From NCBI GenBank assembly GCA_900547805.1, contig URIE01000002.1, positions 1-44,827 on the forward strand: a stretch of 44,827 bases of DNA, read 5' to 3'. How positions within the stretch are numbered: position 1 is the stretch's first letter; each line of letters begins with the position of its first letter. The notes below the pieces were generated by a model that made no database searches, was not told where the DNA came from, and was given only the letters and a program-made list of their open reading frames with translations. The stretch is from an uncultured Collinsella sp. (GTDB taxonomy: Bacteria; Actinomycetota; Coriobacteriia; Coriobacteriales; Coriobacteriaceae). Position numbers and translations under genes: made by a program. Of this stretch, positions 1-9,126 are shown piece by piece.

Positions 1-2348
1 GTGCTGAGGTCCAGAAGGGCAACGCCCCCATCGAGCGCAAGCTGCAGCGCCTGTTCCGCCGCGGCGACGCCTGCCGCCTGATCAAGCGCTGCAACGACTT
101 TGGCGCCGGCGGCGTCTCGGTCGCCGTGGGCGAGCTTGCCGACGGCCTGTATGTCGACCTGGACACCGTGACCAAGAAGTACGACGGCCTGGACGGCACC
201 GAGCTCGCCATCTCCGAGTCCCAGGAGCGCATGGCCTGCGCCGTCGCCGACGGTGACGTCGAGGAGTTCATGGGCTACGCCGCCGAGGAGAACCTGGAGG
301 CGACCGTTATCGCCGAGGTTACCGCCGAGCCGCGCATGCGCATGGCCTGGAACGGCGTCGCCATCGTCGATCTGTCCCGCGAGTTCCTCAACTCCAACGG
401 TGCGCCCAAGCACCAGGTCGCCCACGTGTGCGCCCGCAGCGTGTGGCAGCCCAGCTGGGCCGGCACCACGCTTGCCGAGCGCATGACCTCGCTCGTCACC
501 GACCTCAACGTTGCCTCCAACAAGGGCCTGTCCGAGCGCTTTGACTCCACCATCGGCGCCGCGACCGTGCTCATGCCCTTTGGCGGCAAGACGCAGCTCA
601 CCCCGAGCTCGGCCATGGTCGCCAAGTTCCCCGTGGACGGCGAGACCACCACGGCGAGCGCCATGGCATGGGGCTTCAACCCCTACCTGATGGAAGCCGA
701 CCAGTTTGCGGGCGCCTACCTGTCCGTGGTCGAGTCCATCGCCAAGCTCGTGGCCGCAGGCTTTGAGCACAAGCGCGCCTACCTCTCCTTCCAGGAGTAC
801 TTCGAGCGCCTGCGCACCGAGGCCGAGCGCTGGGGCAAGCCCATGGCGGCCGTCCTGGGTGCCCTCATGGCTCAGGTCGACCTGGGCGCCGGTGCCATCG
901 GCGGCAAGGACTCCATGAGCGGTTCGTTTGAGGACGAGACCGGCGAGCTCAACGTTCCGCCGACCCTGATCAGCTTCGCCGTCGCCGTGGGCAAGGCCGC
1001 CCGCGCCGTCTCGCCCGAGTTCAAGGGCCTCACGCACCGCGTCGTCCGCATCGCCCCCGCCACCTACGGCGAGGATTACCGCCCCGACGCCCAGCAGCTG
1101 CTCGCCGCGTTTGACGCCGTCGAGGCGCTCACCGCCAACGGCAACGCCCTGGCCATCTCCACGCCCGGCTACGGCTGCGGCGCCGAGAGCCTCTTTAAGA
1201 TGTGCGTCGGCAACCAGATCGGTATCGAGCTTGCCGAGGATGTGGACGTGGAGAGCCTCTTCACCCCGCTCTACGGCAGCTTTATCGTCGAGCTCGCCGA
1301 GAACGCCGAGCTGCCCGAAGTCGCCGACGGCGTTGTCGTCGAGCCCCTGGGCACCACCGTCGAGGGCTATGTCATCGACACCGGCTCCGAGGTCATCGAG
1401 CTCTCCGAGCTCCAGGAGGCCTGGGAGAGCGGCATCGAGAGCGTCTTTGCCTACCGCAGCGCCGGCGAGACCGTCGAGGTCGAAACCATCGACTTCCGCG
1501 CCAAGGATATCCACGTGTACGGCGGCGCCAAGATCGCCCGCCCGCGCGTGATCATCCCCGTGTTCCCCGGCAACAACTGCGAGTACGACAGCGCCCGCGC
1601 CTTCCGCGCAGCCGGTGCCGAGGCCGACACCTTCGTGATCAACAACCTCACGCCCGAGGCCGTCGCCGAGAGCACCCACGAGCTCGCCCGCCGCATTCGC
1701 CAGAGCCAGATCGTCATGATCCCCGGCGGCTTCTCGGGCGGCGACGAGCCCGACGGCTCCGCCAAGTTCATCACGGCGTTCTTCCGCGCTCCCGAGGTCA
1801 CCGAGGCAGTCCGCGACCTGCTCAAGGCCCGCGATGGCCTGATGCTGGGCATCTGCAACGGCTTCCAGGCCCTGATCAAGCTCGGCCTGGTGCCCTACGG
1901 CGACATCGTCGACGCCACGCCCGATGCACCCACGCTGACGTTCAACACCATCGGCCGCCACCAGAGCCGTCTGGTGCGCACCCGCATCTCGTCCAACCTG
2001 TCCCCGTGGTTGTCGCAGTGCAGCCTCGACGACCCCTACACCGTCGCCATCAGCCACGGCGAGGGCCGCTTTGTCGCCAATGACGAAGTGCTCGCCCAGC
2101 TGATCGCCAACGGCCAGGTCGCCACGCAGTACGTGGGCGAGAACGGCAAGCCCAGCATGGATCTCTCCGTCAACCCCAACGGCTCCGCACTCGCCATCGA
2201 GGGCATCACGAGCCCCGACGGCCGCGTCCTGGGCAAGATGGGCCATGCCGAGCGTCGCGGCGACAACCTGTACCGCAACGTGCCCGAGCATGTCCCCGGC
2301 GATAAGTTCATGCCGATCTTTGAGAGCGGCGTGGCCTACTTCGCTTAA
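1..2348 (+). CDS. purL: Phosphoribosylformylglycinamidine synthase, C-terminal part (5' end outside window)
   Basis: Catalyses the ATP- and glutamine-dependent conversion of FGAR to FGAM in purine synthesis. The frame is open from the first base of the window. Its first visible residues include NDFGAGGVSVAVGELADGL, a conserved PurL segment, so the true start lies upstream and about 780 residues are visible. The C-terminal third is a class I glutamine amidotransferase domain: it opens with PVFPGNNCEYDSARAF, has the nucleophile Cys in LGICNGFQ (codon at 1854-1856) and a His in SHGEGRF. Synthetase and glutaminase in one chain means the long single-chain form (about 1,240 aa in clostridia and coriobacteria), not the split PurL/PurQ/PurS form. 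It ends just before a strong terminator. Confidence 0.95.
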   Translation, partial: AEVQKGNAPIERKLQRLFRRGDACRLIKRCNDFGAGGVSVAVGELADGLYVDLDTVTKKYDGLDGTELAISESQERMACAVADGDVEEFMGYAAEENLEATVIAEVTAEPRMRMAWNGVAIVDLSREFLNSNGAPKHQVAHVCARSVWQPSWAGTTLAERMTSLVTDLNVASNKGLSERFDSTIGAATVLMPFGGKTQLTPSSAMVAKFPVDGETTTASAMAWGFNPYLMEADQFAGAYLSVVESIAKLVAAGFEHKRAYLSFQEYFERLRTEAERWGKPMAAVLGALMAQVDLGAGAIGGKDSMSGSFEDETGELNVPPTLISFAVAVGKAARAVSPEFKGLTHRVVRIAPATYGEDYRPDAQQLLAAFDAVEALTANGNALAISTPGYGCGAESLFKMCVGNQIGIELAEDVDVESLFTPLYGSFIVELAENAELPEVADGVVVEPLGTTVEGYVIDTGSEVIELSELQEAWESGIESVFAYRSAGETVEVETIDFRAKDIHVYGGAKIARPRVIIPVFPGNNCEYDSARAFRAAGAEADTFVINNLTPEAVAESTHELARRIRQSQIVMIPGGFSGGDEPDGSAKFITAFFRAPEVTEAVRDLLKARDGLMLGICNGFQALIKLGLVPYGDIVDATPDAPTLTFNTIGRHQSRLVRTRISSNLSPWLSQCSLDDPYTVAISHGEGRFVANDEVLAQLIANGQVATQYVGENGKPSMDLSVNPNGSALAIEGITSPDGRVLGKMGHAERRGDNLYRNVPEHVPGDKFMPIFESGVAYFA

Positions 2349-2386
2349 ACCTTTCCCATCGGGTACAATCCCCTCGGGTAACAACA

Positions 2387-2422
2387 CCCGCCACCGACAC
2401 ATCCGGTGGCGGGTTCTTTTTT
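2387..2422 (+). terminator. Intrinsic terminator after purL
   Basis: Perfect 10-bp stem CCCGCCACCG (2387-2396) with CGGTGGCGGG (2404-2413), a 7-nt loop, then TTCTTTTTT. It ends the purL transcript. The next gene begins 25 bp later, so that gene probably has its own promoter or depends on readthrough. Confidence 0.9.
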
Positions 2423-2447
2423 GCTTCGCGCATGCAGGAAGGACATC

Positions 2448-3383
2448 ATGGAAAGCCGCAAGCCGTATCTCGCCACCCTGCCCGGACTCATCCTGGGCTG
2501 TCTTGTTTGCTGTGCACTCTGGGGATCGGCCTTTCCCTGCATCAAGATCGGCTACGCACTCTTTGGTATCCCGGCGCACGATAGCGCCTCGCAGCTGCTC
2601 TTTGCGGGCTTGCGCTTCACGCTTGCCGGCGCCCTGGTTATCGTTGGGATGAGTGCGGCCCAACGCCGCCCCCTCATTCCGCAGGCTCGCGACATTAAGC
2701 CCATCTGCATCCTGTCGCTCTTCCAGACTATCGGACAGTATTTCTTTTTCTATCTGGGACTCTCGCGCGCCAGTGCCATGTCGAGCTCCATCATCGAGGC
2801 CAGCGCCAACTTCCTCGCAATCCTCTTTGCCGCCCTAGCATTTCACACCGAGAAGCTCAATACGGCCAAGGTGCTTGGCTGTGCGCTGGGCTTTGCCGGC
2901 GTCGCGCTCGTCAACCTCTCGGGCGCAGATGGCACCTTTGGCTTCAGGCTCGATGGCGAGGGCTTTATCCTAGCCTCCACTGTCGCGGGTGCTCTTTCGA
3001 CCTGCCTGATCGGCATCTTCTCGCGCAAGCACGACGGCGTCTTGCTTGCCGGGTGGCAGTTCTTGGTCGGCGGCCTGGTCCTCACCGCCATCGGGTTTTT
3101 GATGGGCGGCGCGCTCTCCCCCACCGCGATCATCCCCGCCATCGCACTCATTATCTATATGGCACTCATTTCCGCCGTCGCGTACTCGCTATGGTCGCGT
3201 CTGCTTGCCGTCAACCCCGTCAGCCGTGTGTCGGTCTTTGGCTTTATGAATCCAGTCTTTGGCGTACTGTTGAGCGCTCTGCTGCTCGGCGAGGGCGCTG
3301 GCACGAGCCCTGTTACCGTACTTGTTGCCCTGCTGTTGGTCTGCGGCGGCATCATCATCGTCAACAGGCCCAAAAAGGCCTAG
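2448..3383 (+). CDS. DMT/EamA-family transporter
   Basis: Predicted inner-membrane exporter of the drug/metabolite transporter superfamily, 311 aa, with about ten hydrophobic segments in two EamA repeats. The first repeat begins near LPGLILGCLVCCALWGSAFP and shows the usual LWGSAFP..K motif. The second ends with VFGVLLSALLLGEG, the typical EamA helix 9, followed by a last helix and a short basic tail. The ATG at 2448 is chosen because AGGAAGGA lies directly upstream; a longer frame from 2406 would start inside the purL terminator. The substrate cannot be read from sequence; relatives export amino acids or small metabolites. Confidence 0.85.
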   Translation: MESRKPYLATLPGLILGCLVCCALWGSAFPCIKIGYALFGIPAHDSASQLLFAGLRFTLAGALVIVGMSAAQRRPLIPQARDIKPICILSLFQTIGQYFFFYLGLSRASAMSSSIIEASANFLAILFAALAFHTEKLNTAKVLGCALGFAGVALVNLSGADGTFGFRLDGEGFILASTVAGALSTCLIGIFSRKHDGVLLAGWQFLVGGLVLTAIGFLMGGALSPTAIIPAIALIIYMALISAVAYSLWSRLLAVNPVSRVSVFGFMNPVFGVLLSALLLGEGAGTSPVTVLVALLLVCGGIIIVNRPKKA

Positions 3384-3398
3384 CGAGCTCACCTTTTT
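3372..3398 (+). terminator. Possible weak terminator overlapping the end of the DMT gene
   Basis: AAAAAGG (3372-3378) can pair with CCTTTTT (3392-3398), bracketing the stop codon. The stem is short and A/T-rich with a U-rich 3' side, so this is only a possibility. Confidence 0.3.
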
Positions 3399-3482
3399 AG
3401 GGAGGATGTTCGCACGCTTTAGCTTAATGGAGTACATCGGAGAGCCGAGGGCCGCCATGCACGCAAGCTTGCACCCCTTTAT

Positions 3483-4625
3483 CTAGCGTATCTGGATGCC
3501 AGCTTTCTTTTTCTCGGCCTTGACACGGTAGAGCTCCGCATCGGCAGCGCGAAGCAAGTCTTGCCAGGTATCGACGCCATCACCAACCCGTGCGTAGCCG
3601 ATGGACATCCGCAACAGATACGGAACCTCGGCGCGCGCGAGCTCATCGTTGATTGTCGCGCACAGATGCATGATATCCTGTTCCGCCACTGCCTTTTGGA
3701 GCACCACGAACTCATCGCCACCATAACGTGCGATAAAGCCGCCAGACGCCGAGCAGACTTCTTTGAGCGCAGCGGATATGACCTGAAGAGCGTGGTCGCC
3801 CTCCACATGCCCATAGCGATCGTTAATCTGCTTAAAGCCGTCGGCGTCCATCATAAGCAGATATACATCTTCGGCCTGATCCACATTTGAGAAGAGCGAC
3901 AGCATATAGGTCTCAAAACGGTTGCGATTGTTAAGTCCAGTCAACGGGTCGGTCGAGATGAGCTGCTCCTGGTAGATGATGTAGAGCAGCAACATGCTAA
4001 TCATTATGCCGACACAAAGGCCGGGCACCGAGTATACGACCTGAAAGGTACCGCCCACCAGGGCCGGAATGGCGAAAAATGCCAAGGTTCGATAGATGGC
4101 CTTCGTCTGCAGGCTCTCGACCCTGCGAGATTGCACAAATGCATGCAGGGACGTATGTATAACGTAACAGTAGCTGACGATGGGCTGGATCATATAGGCA
4201 AAGCCGCGACGATACACGCCCTGCGAATCGATATAGAACAGGGCGTGCGTCCAGTAACTGGTAAACGCCAGCACGACCACCAGAGCCGTAGGCAACGCTA
4301 CAAGCACCACCCTATAGCGCGAGGTCAAAAGGCGAGAACCCTGCACCGTCTCGGAATAGATAAACCAAATGAGACACGCGATAGCAAAGAGCGAAAACGA
4401 AACCGCGTTGGAAATCCAGTTGGCAGCAATGCCCAACGTGCCGTCCACGCCGTCCGAAAGCGTCCAGATCATATCGAATAATATGTACGCGGCAGAGGTG
4501 TAGCCAAGCATGCTAAACAATAGCTGCTGGGTGCTCGAGAACAAGGAGCGACGACTTCGCACGGCAAGCCCGATAAGAACAATCATGCATAGCACGAATA
4601 TCTCAATCTTGAGTGCCTTAACCAC
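3483..4625 (-). CDS. Membrane-anchored GGDEF protein (probable diguanylate cyclase)
   Basis: Likely makes cyclic di-GMP. The N-terminal ~210 residues hold six or seven hydrophobic segments, a membrane sensor of no recognised family. The C-terminal ~170 residues are a GGDEF domain beginning at STDPLTGLNNRNRFE and containing an intact ARYGGDEF signature. The residues five positions before GGDEF are not RxxD, so the usual inhibitory product-binding site appears absent. Start choice: GTG at 4625 has GGAGGG nine bases upstream; an ATG at 4634 abuts that sequence with no spacing, and a TTG at 4667 has no ribosome site. The gene stands alone, so its signal and target are unknown. No EAL or HD-GYP partner lies in the window. 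Confidence 0.85.
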   Translation of the reverse strand: MVKALKIEIFVLCMIVLIGLAVRSRRSLFSSTQQLLFSMLGYTSAAYILFDMIWTLSDGVDGTLGIAANWISNAVSFSLFAIACLIWFIYSETVQGSRLLTSRYRVVLVALPTALVVVLAFTSYWTHALFYIDSQGVYRRGFAYMIQPIVSYCYVIHTSLHAFVQSRRVESLQTKAIYRTLAFFAIPALVGGTFQVVYSVPGLCVGIMISMLLLYIIYQEQLISTDPLTGLNNRNRFETYMLSLFSNVDQAEDVYLLMMDADGFKQINDRYGHVEGDHALQVISAALKEVCSASGGFIARYGGDEFVVLQKAVAEQDIMHLCATINDELARAEVPYLLRMSIGYARVGDGVDTWQDLLRAADAELYRVKAEKKKAGIQIR

Positions 4626-4726
4626 TAGCGCCATCCCTCCAATACCCAAGTGGTCAGAATCGCCCAATTCGAATCAGGGCAATAAACACCCCTTTACTCC
4701 GCAGGGGTAAAGGGGATAATAGCAGA

Positions 4727-4766
4727 GCGCCCGAACATCACTGCAAAACAGTTTCTGTTCGGGCGC
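4727..4766 (-). terminator. Hairpin downstream of the KdgT-type gene
   Basis: GCGCCCGAACA (4727-4737) pairs perfectly with TGTTCGGGCGC (4756-4766), an 11-bp stem with an 18-nt loop. It lies 50 bp past the permease stop codon. The minus-strand sequence after the stem is only moderately T-rich, so it may stabilise the 3' end more than terminate. Confidence 0.5.
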
Positions 4767-4815
4767 CCATACGGCGCGAATTGCACACGCCGGCATCATT
4801 GATGGGTATCAATTG

Positions 4816-5838
4816 CTACTCGCCATCGATGTCAGTCGCGACGGCTTCCTCGATGGCCTCGACACCGACAGGCGACAGATCCTCCTTGCCTTGGCAGAAC
4901 TTCTTGTCGACCCAGCCAGTCAGAATCGGAGCCATGATCGCCGTGATGATAACGGCGGTGGCGATCTGAGCGTACGCGATGGGCGCAAGCTCGGCGTAGC
5001 GCGGTGCGACCTCGGCGAGGGCAACCGGTGTGGTCATAGCCGTGCCGGCAATGGTGGAGCAAGCCACAGCGGCCTTGCCATTGCCGCCGCACAGACGCTC
5101 GAACGCAAAGGTGATGGGACCGACGACAAACAGCGTGACAAGGCCCAGCAAGATGCCGGAAATACCGCCGGTGATAAAGCTCGACAGGCTCATGGACGCA
5201 CCGAGCTGAAATCCGATGACGGCAATCGCGGGATTGGCACCGGGAACCAGCAGGTTCTTGATAAACGGGAACAGGTTGCCCAGAACCATGCCAATAACGA
5301 GTGGCAAGATGGAGCCGATAATGGTGCCAATGGGAATGTTGGCGAGGCCGGAAACACCGAGGATGATCATCGTGACGGCGGGGCCAGCCGTAAAGAACAG
5401 GATACCGACGGCGCCCTGCTCGGACTCATCGCCGAACTCGCCCATGATGCCCGTATAGAGCGCCATGTTGCAAAACGTGATGCCGCCGATGATAGACACG
5501 GAGCTCAGACCCAGGAAGTTGTCGTTAAAGAAATATGCCACGCCCAGGCCGAGAGCCGCTGCGACGACCAGCTTGGGGATCAGCACGACGATACCGGTCT
5601 TGATGGCACCCGGCGTGGACTTAAAGCTGATGCCGGCGCCCACAAACAGCAGGATCGCGGCGACGATGGTATTGGAGCCACCGCGGCAGGCAGCCGTAAA
5701 GAAGCCGCCGATCTCAAAAACCTGCGGGCAGAAGGTGTTGAGCAAAAGACCGACGATCATCGGATAGATCATGATGTCGCCCGGGATGCGCGGGACCTTG
5801 AATTTCTTTTGCTCGTTGGCGGTCGCTTCCTGTGCCAT
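4816..5838 (-). CDS. kdgT: 2-keto-3-deoxygluconate permease family transporter
   Basis: Integral membrane protein of 340 aa with about ten hydrophobic helices, matching the KdgT family, whose characterised members import 2-keto-3-deoxygluconate with protons. Family-typical segments are PGDIMIYPMIVGLLLNTFCP near the N-terminus, GGSNTIVAAILLFVGAGISF, and GTAMTTPVALAEV near the end. The start is ATG 5838, preceded by GGGGG at a suitable distance; a TTG ten codons earlier has no good ribosome site. No 2-keto-3-deoxygluconate kinase or aldolase gene is nearby, so the substrate is inferred from the family only. It follows azlCD on the same strand after a 141-bp gap, probably as a separate unit. Confidence 0.8.
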   Translation of the reverse strand: MAQEATANEQKKFKVPRIPGDIMIYPMIVGLLLNTFCPQVFEIGGFFTAACRGGSNTIVAAILLFVGAGISFKSTPGAIKTGIVVLIPKLVVAAALGLGVAYFFNDNFLGLSSVSIIGGITFCNMALYTGIMGEFGDESEQGAVGILFFTAGPAVTMIILGVSGLANIPIGTIIGSILPLVIGMVLGNLFPFIKNLLVPGANPAIAVIGFQLGASMSLSSFITGGISGILLGLVTLFVVGPITFAFERLCGGNGKAAVACSTIAGTAMTTPVALAEVAPRYAELAPIAYAQIATAVIITAIMAPILTGWVDKKFCQGKEDLSPVGVEAIEEAVATDIDGE

Positions 5839-5979
5839 GAAACCCCCATTTCCGCTGACGGGGTACAAAAGCCCACGTCACGCTTTGCTACAGTAAAGTT
5901 TGACCATGGTACCAGAAGAAATAGACCAGCTCGGTGAAAAATTGGATTCGTTGGCCGGGATGCTAAACGTGTCCCGCTC

Positions 5980-6303
5980 TTATACGAGGCTCAAAACGAT
6001 ATAGAGCACGATGCCCGAAACACAGCACCACAACATCGACTTTGTCCTGATTGCCACCACCACGACGCCGGCAGCCGCAATCCAGGGAACCAAGGCAGGC
6101 CAGAGTCCCGCGTCGAACGCGCCGGGGCTCACCAAGTCGTTGGCGACCAGCGCGGCAAAGGCAGCGGGCGGGATATAACCCAGGGCCTCGGTAATGCGGG
6201 GCGACAGCGTTCTCCCGCGCAAGGCAAACGCCGGCGCGATGCGAAAGAACGCGATAGCAGCCCACGACGACAGCCACAGAACCAAGAACTCGTTAACGGG
6301 CAT
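5980..6303 (-). CDS. azlD: AzlD-family branched-chain amino acid exporter subunit
   Basis: Small hydrophobic protein (107 aa, about four helices) of the AzlD family, the partner subunit of AzlC in branched-chain amino acid export. The conserved AzlD region reads TEALGYIPPAAFAALVANDL. The ATG at 6303 overlaps the end of azlC by 11 bp and has GAAGAGG upstream inside azlC, so the two are translationally coupled. A GTG three codons earlier is possible but less well placed. Confidence 0.85.
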   Translation of the reverse strand: MPVNEFLVLWLSSWAAIAFFRIAPAFALRGRTLSPRITEALGYIPPAAFAALVANDLVSPGAFDAGLWPALVPWIAAAGVVVVAIRTKSMLWCCVSGIVLYIVLSLV

Positions 6304-6985
6304 CGCGGGCACCTCTTCCGTCTAATACAGCATCGCACGCCAGCGCAATGGCAATGCCGACCACGACGCTTGCCGGCACGGCAATATTCGTGAGGCCCAA
6401 GAACTTGCATACGGCGACGGACACCGCGCCCGAAACCGCCGCGACAACGTTGCCGCGCGACAGCCGCTGCGAAAAGAGCAGGCAGATAAAGAGCGAGGTG
6501 CAGACAAAGGCTGCAATGGCGGTGGGAACATCGACAACGGCGCCGACGATGGCGCCCATCGTACACGAAACGCCCCATGTTGCGATGAGAATCACGTTGA
6601 GCACGAAGGACTCGCGCGGGCCCCAATCCTCCCCTTCAACCAACTTGGCAAGCGAGATGCCATATGCCTCCTCGGTAAGTGTCGCGGCAACAGCCAGCGT
6701 CTGACGCTTCGAGGCGCCCGCCAGATGGGGTGCGATCGATGCCGAGTAAAGAGCGAAGCGCGAGGAGATGGCGGCGACGCTCGCGATAATCGAAGGTGCC
6801 GGTACGCCCGCCAGCCAAAGATTGCAGATCATAAACTGGCCGCTGCCCGTCACAAACGTGCTGCTCAGAGCAAAGACCATCCAGGGCTCCATTCCCGTCT
6901 GCCCCATGATCATTCCGCACGGCGCGCCTATTGCAACATAGGTAAGCATCACTGGCCAGACGATTTTAAAGATCCTAAGGACCAT
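6293..6985 (-). CDS. azlC: AzlC-family branched-chain amino acid exporter subunit
   Basis: Integral membrane protein of the AzlC family, forming an exporter with AzlD. Family landmarks are the first helix near VMLTYVAIGAPCGMIMG, then STFVTGSGQFMICNLW and TLTEEAYGISL. The start is uncertain. ATG 6985 gives 230 aa and leaves the strong inverted repeat at 7045-7080 in a 126-bp divergent intergenic region. TTG 7054 gives 253 aa and has a better-spaced AGGTGA, but then the start codon falls inside that inverted repeat. The gene is divergent from the HD-domain gene. Confidence 0.85.
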   Translation of the reverse strand: MVLRIFKIVWPVMLTYVAIGAPCGMIMGQTGMEPWMVFALSSTFVTGSGQFMICNLWLAGVPAPSIIASVAAISSRFALYSASIAPHLAGASKRQTLAVAATLTEEAYGISLAKLVEGEDWGPRESFVLNVILIATWGVSCTMGAIVGAVVDVPTAIAAFVCTSLFICLLFSQRLSRGNVVAAVSGAVSVAVCKFLGLTNIAVPASVVVGIAIALACDAVLDGRGARDAR

Positions 6986-7044
6986 GCCACTCCCATTCTG
7001 GTAAGTCGTCTGCAGCGCGCCTTGCAACGCAGCAGAAATATCAA

Positions 7045-7080
7045 CCGGTGGCAATAAAGTTCACCTACAATTGCCACCGG
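7045..7080. promoter_or_regulatory. 11-bp perfect inverted repeat between azlC and the HD gene
   Basis: CCGGTGGCAAT (7045-7055) and ATTGCCACCGG (7070-7080) are perfect inverted copies around a 14-nt spacer. The repeat lies in the divergent intergenic region, with a -10-like TACAAT at 7066-7071 on the plus strand. It fits a dimeric operator serving both genes. As RNA on the minus strand it would be a hairpin with TAGGTGA in the loop and the alternative TTG start in the stem, so translational control of azlC is the other reading. Confidence 0.6.
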
Positions 7081-7111
7081 ATCGAAAGACACAACTTTTT
7101 AGGAAGTCATT

Positions 7112-7924
7112 ATGACAGCTATCGATCGAGACCGGGCGCGCGCGGCCTTCAAAAGCTACACCGATGCCTACGACGCCACTAACCCACGCATCGCGCTCAA
7201 ATTCGAGCATACGTACCACGTGGCCGAGGCATGCGATGCCGTAGCGCGCGAGCAGGGCTGGTCGTCAGAAGATATTGACCTGGCATGGCTTTGCGGCCTG
7301 CTACACGATATGGGCCGCTTTGAGCAGTTGCGGCGCTGGGACACCTTTAAGGACGCCGAGAGCATGAGCCATGCAGCGCTGGGCATCGAGGTCCTCTTTG
7401 GCGAGAATCCCGCCGATGCACCCGCCGTAACGAGCATCCGCGACTTTATCGATGACCCGGCAGAAGATGAGCTCATCCGAGCGAGCATTGCCTATCACAG
7501 CGATTTCCGTCTACCCGCGCAGCTCGACGTGCGCACGCGAAGCTTCTGCGATATCGTGCGCGATGGTGACAAGATCGACATTATGCGCACCATCGCCGAC
7601 AGCACCGTCGAGACCATCCTCAAGGTGGATGAGGACGCATTTCTCGCCAGCCACTTCTCGACACCGGCGCTTACCGCCTTTGACGAGCACCGCTGCGTCG
7701 CACGCGATGAGCGCGATGAGCCCGCAGACTACCTGGTGGGACTCATCTGCTTTATGTTTGAGCTCGTCTATCCAGCGAGCCGCGCGCTGGCGCGCAAACA
7801 GGGCGATATCCACCGCCTGCTCGACGCGCCCTTTGGCATTACGCGGCCCTTTACCGACCCCGCCACGCAGGCAACCTGGAGCCGCCTAAAGGACGAGATG
7901 CGCGACTGGCTGACGCGCGCTTAG
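7112..7924 (+). CDS. HD-domain metal-dependent phosphohydrolase
   Basis: Soluble 270-aa protein with an HD superfamily core. Metal-ligand candidates are the His in FEHTYHVAEA, the HD pair in LCGLLHDMGRFEQ, the His in ESMSHAALG, the His in IAYHSD and the Asp in RDGDKIDIM. HD proteins hydrolyse phosphomonoesters or phosphodiesters of nucleotides or related compounds; the substrate here cannot be assigned. No nucleotide-synthesis (RelA/SpoT), EAL or other recognisable domain accompanies it. ATG 7112 has AGGAAGT upstream. Its stop overlaps the convergent etfA stop by 4 bp (7921-7924), so no terminator separates the two genes. Confidence 0.8.
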   Translation: MTAIDRDRARAAFKSYTDAYDATNPRIALKFEHTYHVAEACDAVAREQGWSSEDIDLAWLCGLLHDMGRFEQLRRWDTFKDAESMSHAALGIEVLFGENPADAPAVTSIRDFIDDPAEDELIRASIAYHSDFRLPAQLDVRTRSFCDIVRDGDKIDIMRTIADSTVETILKVDEDAFLASHFSTPALTAFDEHRCVARDERDEPADYLVGLICFMFELVYPASRALARKQGDIHRLLDAPFGITRPFTDPATQATWSRLKDEMRDWLTRA

Positions 7925-9126
7925 CGCTCAAGCTGAGCCAGCAGCTCCTCAACGATCTCAACGGCATCGCCGACGACCTTGTACTGGGCGGCACCAAAGA
8001 TGGGGGCATCCGGGTCCTCATTGATGGCGACAATGCACTCCGCCCCACCGATGCCGGCGAGATGCTGGATAGCGCCCGAGACACCGATGCTCACGAGGAG
8101 CTTGGGCGAGACCGATACACCCGTCTGGCCAATTTGGTGGCGATACTCCAACCAGCCTGCCTCCACAATGGGACGCGTGCAACCAAGCTCGGCACCCAGG
8201 GCATCGGCGAGCTTTCGCATCAGGGGCAGATTCTTCTTGGAGCCGATGCCGCGGCCCACCACGACCAGACGCTCGGCATCGGCAATTGAGGCCTGCTGTC
8301 CCCACTCCTCGGCGGGAATCGAGATCTCGACGCGGGCCTTAACGTCATCCGCAAGCACTACCTGGGTAATCGTGCCGGAGCGGCTATAGTCAAACTCGGG
8401 CGCCTTAAAGATGCCGGGGCGCACCGTTGCCATCTGAGGACGGTGGTTGGGGCAGATAATGGTGGCCATCAGGTTGCCGCCAAACGCCGGGCGCGTCTGC
8501 TGCAGCAGACCCGTCTCCGTATCCATAGAAAGCACCGTGCAATCGGCCGTAAGACCCGTCTGCAAGCGCACGGCCACACCGGGCGCCAGCTCGCGACCAA
8601 AGGCGGTCGCGCCGTACAGAATGGCCTCGGGCTTGCGCTCGGCTACCAAATCGCAGATCAAGCGAGCGTAGACCTCCGCGTCGTTCTGACGCAGGCGCTC
8701 GTCACGACAGACCAGAACTTCGTCCGCACCGGCGCAAATCAGATGCTCCAGGTCCCCGAGTGAGCCCTCGGGGCTCATGCCGACCAGTGCCACCAGACGG
8801 CAGCCGCGGGCATCGGCAAGCTCGCGCCCCTTGCCCATGAGCTCGAAGGCCACGGATGCAACGGCATCGTGCTCGTCAGTCTGCACGAAGATCCAGATGT
8901 CTCGATATGCGTCAAGGTCTGCCGCGCCGGCGGCCTCGTCGCGCTCAATCGAGATGGCGTTGACGGGGCAGGCGTCGACGCACCCACCGCACAGGATACA
9001 GCCGTCGGTTACGCGGGCACAGCGATTGGGGCGCTCACCCTCCACCACAATGCCGCCCGAGGCGCAGGCGCGAACGCAGCGACCGCAGCCGATACAGGCT
9101 TCGCTATCGATAATCAGCCCGCTCAT
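7921..9126 (-). CDS. etfA: Electron transfer flavoprotein alpha subunit with N-terminal ferredoxin domain
   Basis: 401 aa. Residues 1-65 form a 2[4Fe-4S] ferredoxin-like domain with two complete motifs, CIGCGRCVRAC and CILCGGCVDACP. The remainder is EtfA: an N-terminal nucleotide-binding-like domain, then the FAD-binding C-terminal domain with LVSIGVSGAIQHLAG and AINEDPDAPIF. ETF alpha subunits with a fused ferredoxin domain are characteristic of electron-bifurcating or confurcating complexes, such as the lactate dehydrogenase/ETF complex of Acetobacterium woodii, where electrons go to both NAD and ferredoxin. It starts directly after the etfB stop, with GAGGGG upstream, and is the last gene of the three-gene operon. 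Confidence 0.92.
   Translation of the reverse strand: MSGLIIDSEACIGCGRCVRACASGGIVVEGERPNRCARVTDGCILCGGCVDACPVNAISIERDEAAGAADLDAYRDIWIFVQTDEHDAVASVAFELMGKGRELADARGCRLVALVGMSPEGSLGDLEHLICAGADEVLVCRDERLRQNDAEVYARLICDLVAERKPEAILYGATAFGRELAPGVAVRLQTGLTADCTVLSMDTETGLLQQTRPAFGGNLMATIICPNHRPQMATVRPGIFKAPEFDYSRSGTITQVVLADDVKARVEISIPAEEWGQQASIADAERLVVVGRGIGSKKNLPLMRKLADALGAELGCTRPIVEAGWLEYRHQIGQTGVSVSPKLLVSIGVSGAIQHLAGIGGAECIVAINEDPDAPIFGAAQYKVVGDAVEIVEELLAQLER

Noticed and set aside
4813..5937. 374-codon plus-strand frame opposite the KdgT-type gene
   Set aside because: Asp/Gly/Arg-rich antisense translation of a membrane protein gene; no plausible start signal.
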